Assembly (NCBI RefSeq): GCF_028553765.1
Contig: NZ_CP067134.1
Coordinates: 2,027,001 to 2,091,000, forward strand
DNA from: Paracoccus stylophorae
GTDB taxonomy: Bacteria > Pseudomonadota > Alphaproteobacteria > Rhodobacterales > Rhodobacteraceae
Length of the DNA stretch: 64,000 nucleotides
Direction of reading: 5' to 3'
The notes beneath the pieces are model-generated. The model was not told the origin of the DNA. It did no database searches and saw only the letters and a program-made list of their open reading frames with translations. The first letter of the stretch is position 1. Each line of letters starts with the position of its first letter. The translations under genes and the position numbers were made by a program. Shown one piece after another: positions 37,609 to 45,585 of this stretch.

Positions 37609-38555
37609 GCCGCGCCATCCTGCGTCTTGTCGGTGCCGTCTACGGGCAGCAGCACCCGCAACCCGCCATGCCAGACCTTCAGCTTCAGCGGCGAGGCCAG
37701 CACCGTCTTTTCCCCGTCATGCGCGATCAGCTGGCGTTTGCGGGGCGTCGAAATGGTCAGCTCACTCGTGGTCAGCAGGTCGAAATCGCTGTCCTTGGCG
37801 GATTTACCGAAGGCCAGCCGCAGCGCCGACCCGATCAGCGGCAGGGGCTGTTTGGCCTTGGCGATCAGCACCGCGAAATCGCCCTGCCTGATCGCGTCGG
37901 CCCCGTCCAGCCCGAACGTGTCCAGTTGATAGGCGCTGCGGGCGACGAAGACCAGCGCGGTGGTGAATTGCTGCGTCTTGCCATCGACGCAGGCGGTCAG
38001 GGTCATCGGCCGGCGCAGGCGCGGCAGCGCCACCAGCACCGACCAATAGGCCGCAAGGCGCGAACGTCCCCACCGCTTGTAGATGGTTTCGCGGGTCTTC
38101 AGGATATAGGGATAGGCGCCCAGGCTGACATTGTTCAGAAACACCAGATTCTCGACGCACCCGATATCGATGCTGGCGATGCGGGCATTCGCGATCGTCT
38201 CAAGCGCATCGTCCAGTTCCTCGCCCACGCCCAGATCGCGGGCGAAATAGTTGAAGGTGCCGCCGGGCAGCACGCCCATGACCGCGTCGGTCCCGGCCAG
38301 CGCGCCGGCGATGGCCGACTGCGTGCCGTCGCCGCCCGCCGCCACGATCACGTCGAACCCGTCATCGACCGCCCGGCCAGCCATCTTCACCAGATCCTGC
38401 CCGCGCCCGGTCTTGCGCAGGTCGAATTCGGCGCAGCGCGGGCGCAGCGCCCTGGTGACGGCATCGCTGAAGCCGCCCTCGTCCTTGCGCCCCGAGCCGA
38501 GATTCATGATGACGCAAACTCGGCTTTGCGACAGGTCGAAGGCGCGGTCCGGCAT
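37605..38555 (-). CDS. Diacylglycerol kinase-like catalytic domain protein
   Basis: Protein of 316 residues with the DAGK/YegS fold: IMNLGSGRKD, the nucleotide-binding AAGGDGTQSAIAGAL, and the LPGGTFNYFARDLGV loop. It probably phosphorylates a lipid alcohol such as diacylglycerol or sphingosine, but substrate cannot be set by sequence. ATG 38555 is chosen because GGA lies about seven bases upstream and homology begins shortly after. It is coupled by a four-base overlap to the downstream phosphoesterase and lies 66 bases after fdsD. Confidence 0.85.
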   Translation of the reverse strand: MPDRAFDLSQSRVCVIMNLGSGRKDEGGFSDAVTRALRPRCAEFDLRKTGRGQDLVKMAGRAVDDGFDVIVAAGGDGTQSAIAGALAGTDAVMGVLPGGTFNYFARDLGVGEELDDALETIANARIASIDIGCVENLVFLNNVSLGAYPYILKTRETIYKRWGRSRLAAYWSVLVALPRLRRPMTLTACVDGKTQQFTTALVFVARSAYQLDTFGLDGADAIRQGDFAVLIAKAKQPLPLIGSALRLAFGKSAKDSDFDLLTTSELTISTPRKRQLIAHDGEKTVLASPLKLKVWHGGLRVLLPVDGTDKTQDGAA

Positions 38556-38621
38556 GGGGGATTCCGTCGGAAATGGGATGGGTTGCGGTTCGATCACCAA
38601 CCCGCCAGACCGCGCAAGGTT

Positions 38622-38822
38622 TCACAACCGGCGCGCGGCTTCTTTCACCGACGGATTCAGGTCGTCGCCGCCGGCCTGGATATATTGCAGCAACTGCGCG
38701 CGCATCCGGGGTTCCCAGTAATCGCGCAGATGTTCGGCGATGCGTTCGGCGGAATCGCCCGGCTGGCTGTTGAAGAAGCCGGCGATCTGGTTGGCCATCA
38801 TGACCATCTTTTCAGGCGACAT
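38622..38822 (-). CDS. fdsD: Formate dehydrogenase delta subunit
   Basis: Small helical protein of 66 residues (MSPEKMVMMANQIAGFFNSQ, with WEPRMRAQLLQYI) of the FdsD family. FdsD is required for maturation or stability of NAD-dependent molybdenum formate dehydrogenase; its exact action is debated. It overlaps the end of fdhD by 11 bases and is the last gene of fdsGBACD. Confidence 0.9.
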   Translation of the reverse strand: MSPEKMVMMANQIAGFFNSQPGDSAERIAEHLRDYWEPRMRAQLLQYIQAGGDDLNPSVKEAARRL

Positions 38823-39636
38823 CTGACACCTCGGTGTTCAGCCGTTCGGGATGCGAGAACAGGTCGAACCCCTCGCCGCGGGCAAAGGCCGCCAGGGTGA
38901 TACCCGCGCCCTGCGCCAGCCGCAGCGCATGGGCGGTCGGGGCCGACACGGCGATCAGGAAACCGCCGCCCGCCATCGCGCATTTCTGCACCATCTCGAC
39001 CGACACGCGGCTGGTCAGAACGAATGCCCCCTGCCCCGCATCCAGCCCCTGCCGCGCCATCGCGCCGATCAGCTTGTCCAGCGCGTTGTGGCGGCCCACA
39101 TCCTCGCGCGCCAGCACGACCCCCTGTCCGGGCAGCAGAAATCCCGCCGCATGGACCGCAAGGCTTTGATCGTGCAGCGGCTGCCAGTCGCGCAGCGATT
39201 CGGCGGCCGACGCCACCTCGGCCGCGCCAAGGATCGGCCCCGCGCCGTGCAGATCGGGCAGGCTGCGCGACGCCTCGGCCAGGCTGTCGATGCCGCACAG
39301 CCCGCAGCCCACCGGCCCGGCCAGCGTCCGCCGCCGCGTCGCCAGCGCCGATGCGCGGTCGCCCTGCAACCACATCCGCGCCTCGATCCCCTGATCGTGA
39401 TCGACGATCTCGCACGAGGCGATCTGGCCCGGATCGGTCACGATCCCCTCGGTCAGCGAAAACCCGGTGGCGAAGTCGCCGATATCGGCGGGCGTCGCCA
39501 TCATCACCGCCAGCGTGGTGCCGTCATATACCATCGCGACCGGCGTCTCCTCGGGCAGGATGCGGCGCACGGGATGGCGGCTGCCCGGTCGGACATGGTC
39601 GGCGGCGGCCGTCGTCAGGGGGTCGGGAAGCGTCAT
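38812..39636 (-). CDS. fdhD: Formate dehydrogenase accessory sulfurtransferase
   Basis: FdhD/FdsC of 274 residues, which inserts the sulfido ligand into the bis-MGD cofactor of formate dehydrogenase. The conserved cysteine loop is GPVGCGLCGIDSL. Other blocks are the early EETPVAMVYDGTTLAVMMAT, LAREDVGRHNALDKLIG and LTSRVSVEMVQKCAMAG. It lies between fdsA (one-base gap) and fdsD, the standard order. Either fdhD or fdsC is an appropriate symbol. Confidence 0.95.
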   Translation of the reverse strand: MTLPDPLTTAAADHVRPGSRHPVRRILPEETPVAMVYDGTTLAVMMATPADIGDFATGFSLTEGIVTDPGQIASCEIVDHDQGIEARMWLQGDRASALATRRRTLAGPVGCGLCGIDSLAEASRSLPDLHGAGPILGAAEVASAAESLRDWQPLHDQSLAVHAAGFLLPGQGVVLAREDVGRHNALDKLIGAMARQGLDAGQGAFVLTSRVSVEMVQKCAMAGGGFLIAVSAPTAHALRLAQGAGITLAAFARGEGFDLFSHPERLNTEVSDVA

Positions 39637-39637
39637 G

Positions 39638-42571
39638 TCATTCGGCCGCCGGCAGGATCCGGCGCGACTGTCGGGCGTGTTCACGGTAATCTTCCTGCCA
39701 TTCCGACGGCCCGTTCGAGCGGCTGACCTGCACGGCGGTCACCTTGTATTCCGGGCAGTTCGTCGCCCAGTCGGAATATTCGGTGGTGACGACATTGGCC
39801 TGCGTGTCGGGGTGGTGGAAGGTGGTATAGACCACGCCGGGCGCGACACGGTCGGTCAGCGTCGCCTTCAGCGTCGTCTCGCCCGAGCGCGAGGCCAGCC
39901 GGACCCAGTCGCCCTCGGCCACGCCGCGCAGTTCGGCGTCGTGGGGATGGATCTCCAGCAGATCCTCGGGGTGCCACAGGATGTTCGCGGTCCGCCGCGT
40001 CTGCGCGCCGACATTGTATTGCGACAGGATGCGCCCGGTGGTCAGCAGCAGCGGGAAACGCGGCCCCGACCGTTCGTCGGTGGGCACGTATTCGGTGACG
40101 ATGAAATGCCCCTTGCCGGACACGAAGTGATCGACATGCATGGTCGGCGTGCCGTCCGGCGCGTCGGTGTTGCAGGGCCATTGCACGCTGCCCTTTTCTT
40201 CCAGCATCTCGAAGCTGACGCCGGCAAAGCTGGGCGTGGTCGCGGCGATCTCGTCCATGATCTGGCTGGCATGGGTATAGTGCCAGTCCGCGCCCATCGC
40301 ATTCGCCAGAAGCTGCGTCACCTGCCAGTCCTCGTATCCGTTCAGCGGCGCCATCACGCGGCGGACGCGGTTGATGCGGCGTTCGGCGTTGGTGAACGTG
40401 CCCTCCTTTTCCAGAAAGGTCGATCCGGGCAGGAAGACATGGGCATAGTTTGCCGTCTCGTTCAGGAACAGGTCGTGGACGATCACGCATTCCATCGCCG
40501 CCAGCCCCGCCGCGACATGCTGCGTGTCGGGGTCCGATTGCAGGATATCCTCGCCCTGGCAGTAAAGCCCCTTGAACGTGCCATCGACGGCGGCATCCAG
40601 CATGTTGGGGATGCGCAGACCGGGTTCGGGGTCGATTGCCACGCCCCAGGCGCGTTCATAGATCCGGCGCACATCGGGCAGCTTCACGTGGCGATAGCCG
40701 GGCAATTCGTGCGGAAAGCTGCCCATGTCGCAACTGCCCTGCACGTTGTTCTGGCCGCGCAGCGGGTTCACGCCCACCCCCTCGCGCCCGACATTGCCGG
40801 TCAGCATGGCCAGATTGGCGATCCCCATGACGGTGGTCGAGCCCTGGCTGTGTTCCGTCACGCCCAGCCCGTAATAGATCGCGCCGTTGCCGCCGGTGGC
40901 ATAAAGCCGGGCGGCCTCGCGCAGCTCGGCGGCGGGCACGCCGGTCAGGGCCTCGGTGACTTCCGGGCTGTGGCGGTCCTGGCGGATGAAATCGACGTAA
41001 TGCTGGAATTCGTCCCAGTCGCAGCGTTCGCGGATGAAATCCTCGTTCACCAGCCCTTCGGTGACGATCACATGGGCCATCGCGCTGACCACCGCCACGT
41101 TGGTGCCGGGGCGCAGGGGCAGATGGAACGCCGCCTCGACATGCGGGCTGCGGACCATGCCGATGCGGCGCGGATCGACGACGATCACCTTTGCGCCCTG
41201 CCGCACGCGCCGTTTCATGCGCGAGGCGAAGACCGGATGCGCATCGGTCGGGTTGGCGCCGATGATCACGATGACATCGCTGCGATCGACGCTGTCGAAA
41301 TCCTGCGTCCCGGCCGAGGTGCCGAAGGTCTTGCCCAGCCCGTATCCGGTGGGCGAATGGCACACGCGGGCGCAGGTGTCGGTGTTGTTGTTCCGAAACA
41401 CCGCCCGCGCCAGTTTCTGCACCAGATAGGTTTCCTCGTTGGTGCAGCGGCTTGAGGTGATGACCCCGATGGACCGGCGGCCATGCCTGTCCTGCAACGC
41501 CTTCATCCGGTCCGCGGCGAATCTCAGCGCCTCGTCCCAGTCCACCTCGCGCCACGGATCGGTGATCCTGTCGCGGATCATCGGCTTCAGGATGCGGTCG
41601 CGGTGATTGGCGTAACCATAGGCAAAGCGCCCCTTGACGCAGCTGTGCCCGTGATTGGCCTTGCCGTGCTTGTAGGGCACCATGCGGACCAGCTGATCGC
41701 CGTTCAGCTCGGCCTTGAACGAACAGCCGACGCCGCAATAGGCGCAGGTGGTGATCACCGCGCGCTGCGGCGTGCCCAGCTCGATCACCGATTTTTCCTG
41801 AAGGGTCGCGGTGGGACAGGCCTGCACGCAGGCCCCGCAGCTGACGCAGTCCGAGGTCAGGAAATCGTCGCCCGCCGTGCCGGCGCTGACCTTGCTGTCG
41901 AACCCGCGGCCCTCGATGGTCAGCGCAAAGGTGCCCTGCACCTCGTCGCAGGCCCGCACGCAGCGCGAGCAGACGATGCATTTCGACGGATCGAAGGTGA
42001 AATAGGGGTTGCTTTCGTCCTTGGGCGTATACAGCGGATTGGCCTGATCCACCGGCATCCGCAGCCGCGCCTCGGCCTGGCTGCGCGCGCCGGTGCCCGA
42101 TTGGTCGAAATGGTTCTGACCGGGGGTATAGCGCACGTCGCGCAGCCCCACCTGCCCCGCCGTGTCCTGCAACTCGCAATCGCCATTGGCCGAGCAGGTC
42201 AGGCAGTCCAGCGGATGGTCGCTGATATACAACTCCATCACGCCCCGGCGCAGCCGCTGGATGCGGCCGGTCTGGGTGTGGACCACCATCCCCTCGGCCA
42301 CCGGCGTCGTGCACGAGGCGGGGGTGCCCTTGCGCCCCTCGATCTCGACCACGCACAGCCGGCACGACCCGAACGCTTCCATGTTGTCGCTGGCGCACAG
42401 CTTGGGCACCATGATCCCGGCCAGCGCCGCGGCGCGCATGACCGACGTGCCCTCGGGGACGGTCACGTCCAGCCCGTCAACGGTCAACGAGACCGGACGG
42501 CCGCTGCGGGCGGGGGTGCCCAGATCGCGTTCGTCGTCCGGGGGAAACTGGGGAAGGATGAAGTCCTTCAT
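39638..42571 (-). CDS. fdsA: NAD-dependent formate dehydrogenase alpha subunit
   Basis: Catalytic subunit of 977 residues with bis-MGD and several Fe-S clusters. The N-terminal [2Fe-2S] domain has cysteines near 59, 70, 73 and 87. The His-ligated cluster is around HPLDCLTCSANGDC. Two ferredoxin-like clusters are CIVCSRCVRAC and DCVSCGACVQACP, and one more is CAYCGVGC. The molybdenum ligand is Cys in ARVCHSPTGYG (about residue 404), not selenocysteine. It oxidises formate to CO2 and, with FdsB, reduces NAD. It overlaps fdsB by four bases. ATG 42571 gives a typical N-terminus. Confidence 0.96.
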   Translation of the reverse strand: MKDFILPQFPPDDERDLGTPARSGRPVSLTVDGLDVTVPEGTSVMRAAALAGIMVPKLCASDNMEAFGSCRLCVVEIEGRKGTPASCTTPVAEGMVVHTQTGRIQRLRRGVMELYISDHPLDCLTCSANGDCELQDTAGQVGLRDVRYTPGQNHFDQSGTGARSQAEARLRMPVDQANPLYTPKDESNPYFTFDPSKCIVCSRCVRACDEVQGTFALTIEGRGFDSKVSAGTAGDDFLTSDCVSCGACVQACPTATLQEKSVIELGTPQRAVITTCAYCGVGCSFKAELNGDQLVRMVPYKHGKANHGHSCVKGRFAYGYANHRDRILKPMIRDRITDPWREVDWDEALRFAADRMKALQDRHGRRSIGVITSSRCTNEETYLVQKLARAVFRNNNTDTCARVCHSPTGYGLGKTFGTSAGTQDFDSVDRSDVIVIIGANPTDAHPVFASRMKRRVRQGAKVIVVDPRRIGMVRSPHVEAAFHLPLRPGTNVAVVSAMAHVIVTEGLVNEDFIRERCDWDEFQHYVDFIRQDRHSPEVTEALTGVPAAELREAARLYATGGNGAIYYGLGVTEHSQGSTTVMGIANLAMLTGNVGREGVGVNPLRGQNNVQGSCDMGSFPHELPGYRHVKLPDVRRIYERAWGVAIDPEPGLRIPNMLDAAVDGTFKGLYCQGEDILQSDPDTQHVAAGLAAMECVIVHDLFLNETANYAHVFLPGSTFLEKEGTFTNAERRINRVRRVMAPLNGYEDWQVTQLLANAMGADWHYTHASQIMDEIAATTPSFAGVSFEMLEEKGSVQWPCNTDAPDGTPTMHVDHFVSGKGHFIVTEYVPTDERSGPRFPLLLTTGRILSQYNVGAQTRRTANILWHPEDLLEIHPHDAELRGVAEGDWVRLASRSGETTLKATLTDRVAPGVVYTTFHHPDTQANVVTTEYSDWATNCPEYKVTAVQVSRSNGPSEWQEDYREHARQSRRILPAAE

Positions 42572-44085
42572 TCTGCGGCCTCCTTGCGGGTCGCGAAATC
42601 GTCGGGAAAGCCGCGCAGCGCGGACATCACCGGATACGGTGTGAACCCGCCCAACGCGCATAACGACCCGTCGCGCATTGTATCACAAAGATCGGTCAAA
42701 AGCGCGACCGCCCTGGCGTCGCCCGCCGCGATGCGGTCGATGGTCTCGACGCCGCGCACCGCGCCGATGCGGCAGGGCGTGCATTTGCCGCAGGATTCGA
42801 CGGCGCAGAACTCCATCGCGAAGCGCGCCATCTGCATCATGTCGGCGGTGTCGTCGAACAGCACCAGCCCGGCATGACCGATCAGCCCGCCCTGTTCGTC
42901 GAATTCCTCGTATCCCATCGGCGTGTCGAACTGGTCGGGGCGCATATAGGCACCAAGCGGCCCGCCCACCTGCACCGCCTTGACCGGCCGGCCGCTGGCG
43001 GTGCCGCCGGCGATGTCGTTCACCACCTCGCCCAGGGACAGGCCGAACCCGGCCTCGAACAGCCCGCCGCGCCGTGCGTTGCCCGCAATCTGCAAGGTCA
43101 CCGTCCCGCGCGAGCGGTTGTGGCCCAGCCCGGCATACAGATCCGCGCCGCGTTCGAAGATCACCGGCACGCTGGCCAGGCTGATGACGTTGTTGACGAC
43201 CGTGGGCTGGCCCAGAAACCCCGACAGCGCCGGCAGCGGCGGCTTGGCGCGCACCACACCGCGCTTGCCCTCAAGGCTGTTCAGAAGGCTGGTTTCCTCG
43301 CCGCAGACATAGGCGCCCGCGCCCTTGCGGATTTCCATGTCGAATTGGTGGCCGGTGTCCAGCACCGATGGCCCCAGCAGGCCGCGTTCGCGCGCGATTT
43401 GCACGGCGGCGTTCATCACCCTGATCGCGTCGGGATATTCGCTGCGCAGATAGACATAGCCGCGCGTCGCGCCGACGCCGATCCCGGCGATGATCATGCC
43501 TTCGATCAGGGTGAATGGATCGCCCTCCATCAGCATCCGGTCGGCGAATGTGCCGCTGTCGCCTTCATCGGCGTTGCAGACGATGTATTTCTGCGCCGCC
43601 CGCGCCTGCATCACCGTCTTCCACTTGATGCCGGTGGGAAATCCCGCCCCGCCGCGCCCGCGCAGGCCGCTGTCGGTGACCTGCTGCACGATGGCGTCGG
43701 GGGTCATGGCGGCGGCGCGGCGCAGCCCGGCCAGTCCGCCGCGCGCCGCATATCCGTCCAGATCCAGCGGTTCGGTCACGCCGCAGCGGGCGAAGGTCAG
43801 GCGGGTCTGGCGGCGCATCCAGTCCAGATCCTCGACCAGGCCAAGGCTGTCCAGCGTGCCGTCCAGCAGCGCGCCCGCATCCTCGGGCGCGACCGGGCCG
43901 AAGCCCACGCGCCCTTCATCCGTCTCGACCTCGACCAGCGGTTCAAGCCAGATCATCCCGCGCGTGCCGTTGCGCGCGATCTGCACGTCGATGCCGCGCG
44001 ACGCGGCCTCGCGCGCGATCGCCGTCGCGACCTCGTCGGCGCCGACGGCCCGTGCGGCGCTGTCCATGGGAACCCAGATCTTCAT
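42568..44085 (-). CDS. fdsB: Formate dehydrogenase beta subunit
   Basis: NuoF-like diaphorase subunit of 505 residues binding FMN, NADH and one [4Fe-4S] cluster. An N-terminal thioredoxin-like [2Fe-2S]-type domain is present but degenerate. Flavin and NADH motifs are GLRGRGGAGFPTGIKW, NADEGDSGTFADR and GAGAYVCGEETSLLNSLEG. The cluster cysteines are in ESCGKCTPCRIG and a later SLCALGG. It passes electrons from FdsA to NAD. It overlaps both fdsA and fdsG by four bases. Confidence 0.96.
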   Translation of the reverse strand: MKIWVPMDSAARAVGADEVATAIAREAASRGIDVQIARNGTRGMIWLEPLVEVETDEGRVGFGPVAPEDAGALLDGTLDSLGLVEDLDWMRRQTRLTFARCGVTEPLDLDGYAARGGLAGLRRAAAMTPDAIVQQVTDSGLRGRGGAGFPTGIKWKTVMQARAAQKYIVCNADEGDSGTFADRMLMEGDPFTLIEGMIIAGIGVGATRGYVYLRSEYPDAIRVMNAAVQIARERGLLGPSVLDTGHQFDMEIRKGAGAYVCGEETSLLNSLEGKRGVVRAKPPLPALSGFLGQPTVVNNVISLASVPVIFERGADLYAGLGHNRSRGTVTLQIAGNARRGGLFEAGFGLSLGEVVNDIAGGTASGRPVKAVQVGGPLGAYMRPDQFDTPMGYEEFDEQGGLIGHAGLVLFDDTADMMQMARFAMEFCAVESCGKCTPCRIGAVRGVETIDRIAAGDARAVALLTDLCDTMRDGSLCALGGFTPYPVMSALRGFPDDFATRKEAAE

Positions 44086-44558
44086 GCCCCGGCCTCGTCC
44101 AGCAGCCTGTTCATCCGCGCATCGTCCAGCCGCGCGACGACGCGGTCGTCCAGCATCGCGGCCGGCGCGCAGGCGCACATGCCCAGGCAATAGACCGGCT
44201 CGACCGTCACCGCGCCGTTCGCGGTGGTGTCGTGCCAGCCGATGCCAAGCCGGTCCAGCGTCGCGTCGGCCAGCGCCGCCCCGCCCATCGACTGGCAGGC
44301 TTCGGCCCGGCAGATGCGCAGGATATGCCGGCCCGCCGGGACCTTGCGGAAATCGTGATAGAAGCTGACGACGCCATGCACCTCGGCCCGGCCCAAGTTC
44401 AAAAGATCCGCCAGAACCTGCAAGGCGGCGTCGGGGATGCAGCCATAGGCGTCCTGCACCGCGTGCAGCATCGGCAGAAGCGGACCTTCCAGCCCGGTCA
44501 GGGGCGCGACAAGCGTCCGGATCTCCTCATCCGAGGGGGCTGGCGATGAAAACGTCAT
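44082..44558 (-). CDS. fdsG: Formate dehydrogenase gamma subunit
   Basis: NuoE-like [2Fe-2S] subunit of 158 residues. Cluster cysteines lie in RICRAEACQSMG and VYCLGMCACAPA. It begins MTFSSPAPSDEEIRTLV and includes LHAVQDAYGCIPDAA and VVSFYHDFR. It is the first gene of the fds operon; a LysR-type gene lies 85 bases upstream on the same strand with a dyad between. Confidence 0.95.
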   Translation of the reverse strand: MTFSSPAPSDEEIRTLVAPLTGLEGPLLPMLHAVQDAYGCIPDAALQVLADLLNLGRAEVHGVVSFYHDFRKVPAGRHILRICRAEACQSMGGAALADATLDRLGIGWHDTTANGAVTVEPVYCLGMCACAPAAMLDDRVVARLDDARMNRLLDEAGA

Positions 44559-44598
44559 GGCTGGCCTTTCGACAGGTTCGATGCCACAGCAAACAGGG

Positions 44599-44616
44599 TT
44601 GATGATCGAAAATCAA
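44599..44616. promoter_or_regulatory. Dyad TTGAT-N8-ATCAA before fdsG
   Basis: Short inverted repeat in the 85-base gap between the LysR gene and fdsG, flanked by GGG and TAAC. LysR regulators often bind imperfect dyads of this kind. The dyad is seen; binding is inferred. Confidence 0.35.
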
Positions 44617-44643
44617 TAACGCAGTTCCGTCAGTCGATAGGGT

Positions 44644-45531
44644 TCAGCTATCGGAAACCATGCGCCGCGCCTCGGCCAGCAGCGCCTCCAGCACCGGGGT
44701 GTGCGGCTCGCGCCAGGGTGCGACCAGACCGACCGCATGGGTGCTTTGCGGCGGCTCCAGCGGGACCAGCGCCAGCGTCTTGCCCTGCGCCAGAAACACC
44801 GCGATGTCCTCGGGCAGGATGGTCAGCCAGCCGCCTTCCAGCACATGCGCGACCAGCACCACGGTCGAACTGGATTCGACCGTCGCCTGCGGCGTCACGC
44901 CGGCCGACATCAGGTTGCGGTTGATGATCCGCCGGTTCTGCATGTCCGACGACAAAAGGCACAGCCGCTGCCCGGCCAGATCCGACCACGCCACACGGCG
45001 CTGCCGCGCCAGCGCCGATCCCTGGTTGCAGACCAGCATGTAGCGTTCGTCATACAGCGGAACCGTGCTGACCTTGCCCAGGGGTTCGTTGTCCAGATAC
45101 GAGATGCCCGCGTCGATATCCAGATCGTCGATCATTTGCAGGATCTCGGCCGAGGTGCGCGACAGGATGGTGAAGCCCACGTTTGGATGGGCGATGCCGA
45201 ACCGCGCGCTGATCTTGGCCGCCCATGTCAGCGCGGTGGGGATCACGGCGATCCGCAGGCGCCCCGACAGGCCGTGACGGGTGGCGCGCATCTCCTCGCG
45301 CAGTTGCCGTGCGTCGCCCACGATCCGGCGCGCCCAGACCAGCGTGGACTGGCCTTCGGGCGTCAGCCCGCCGAACCGCGATCCGCGAAAGATCAGCAGC
45401 ACGCCCAGCTGCGCCTCAAGCTGCCGGATGCCGGCCGACAGGGTCGGCTGCGCGATGCCCAGCGACCGGGCGGCGCGGCCGAAATGCCCTTCCTTGGCCA
45501 CCGCCAGAAACATTTCCAGCTTGTCGATCAC
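44644..45531 (-). CDS. LysR-family transcriptional regulator
   Basis: Regulator of 295 residues. The N-terminal winged helix-turn-helix is FLAVAKEGHFGRAARSLGIA with TLSAGIRQLEAQLGVLL; the C-terminal effector domain runs from about residue 90. It is upstream of fdsGBACD on the same strand, so it is a plausible formate- or growth-responsive activator of that operon (FdsR-like), an inference from position. The effector is unknown. Confidence 0.9.
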   Translation of the reverse strand: MIDKLEMFLAVAKEGHFGRAARSLGIAQPTLSAGIRQLEAQLGVLLIFRGSRFGGLTPEGQSTLVWARRIVGDARQLREEMRATRHGLSGRLRIAVIPTALTWAAKISARFGIAHPNVGFTILSRTSAEILQMIDDLDIDAGISYLDNEPLGKVSTVPLYDERYMLVCNQGSALARQRRVAWSDLAGQRLCLLSSDMQNRRIINRNLMSAGVTPQATVESSSTVVLVAHVLEGGWLTILPEDIAVFLAQGKTLALVPLEPPQSTHAVGLVAPWREPHTPVLEALLAEARRMVSDS

Positions 45532-45552
45532 CGCCTGTCACCCCTTGCGCCT

Positions 45553-45572
45553 GCCCGGCCATCAAGCCGGGC
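45553..45572 (-). terminator. Hairpin after RND pump operon
   Basis: GCCCGGC-CATCAA-GCCGGGC lies 13 bases beyond the stop of the efflux transporter. The stem is perfect but no U-tract follows on the minus strand, so it is terminator-like only. Confidence 0.4.
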
Positions 45573-45585
45573 GCGGCGGTCCGGG

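Noticed and set aside
40000-42571. Selenocysteine formate dehydrogenase
   Set aside because: No in-frame TGA is found at the active site; the codon encodes Cys in ARVCHSP, so it is the Cys type.
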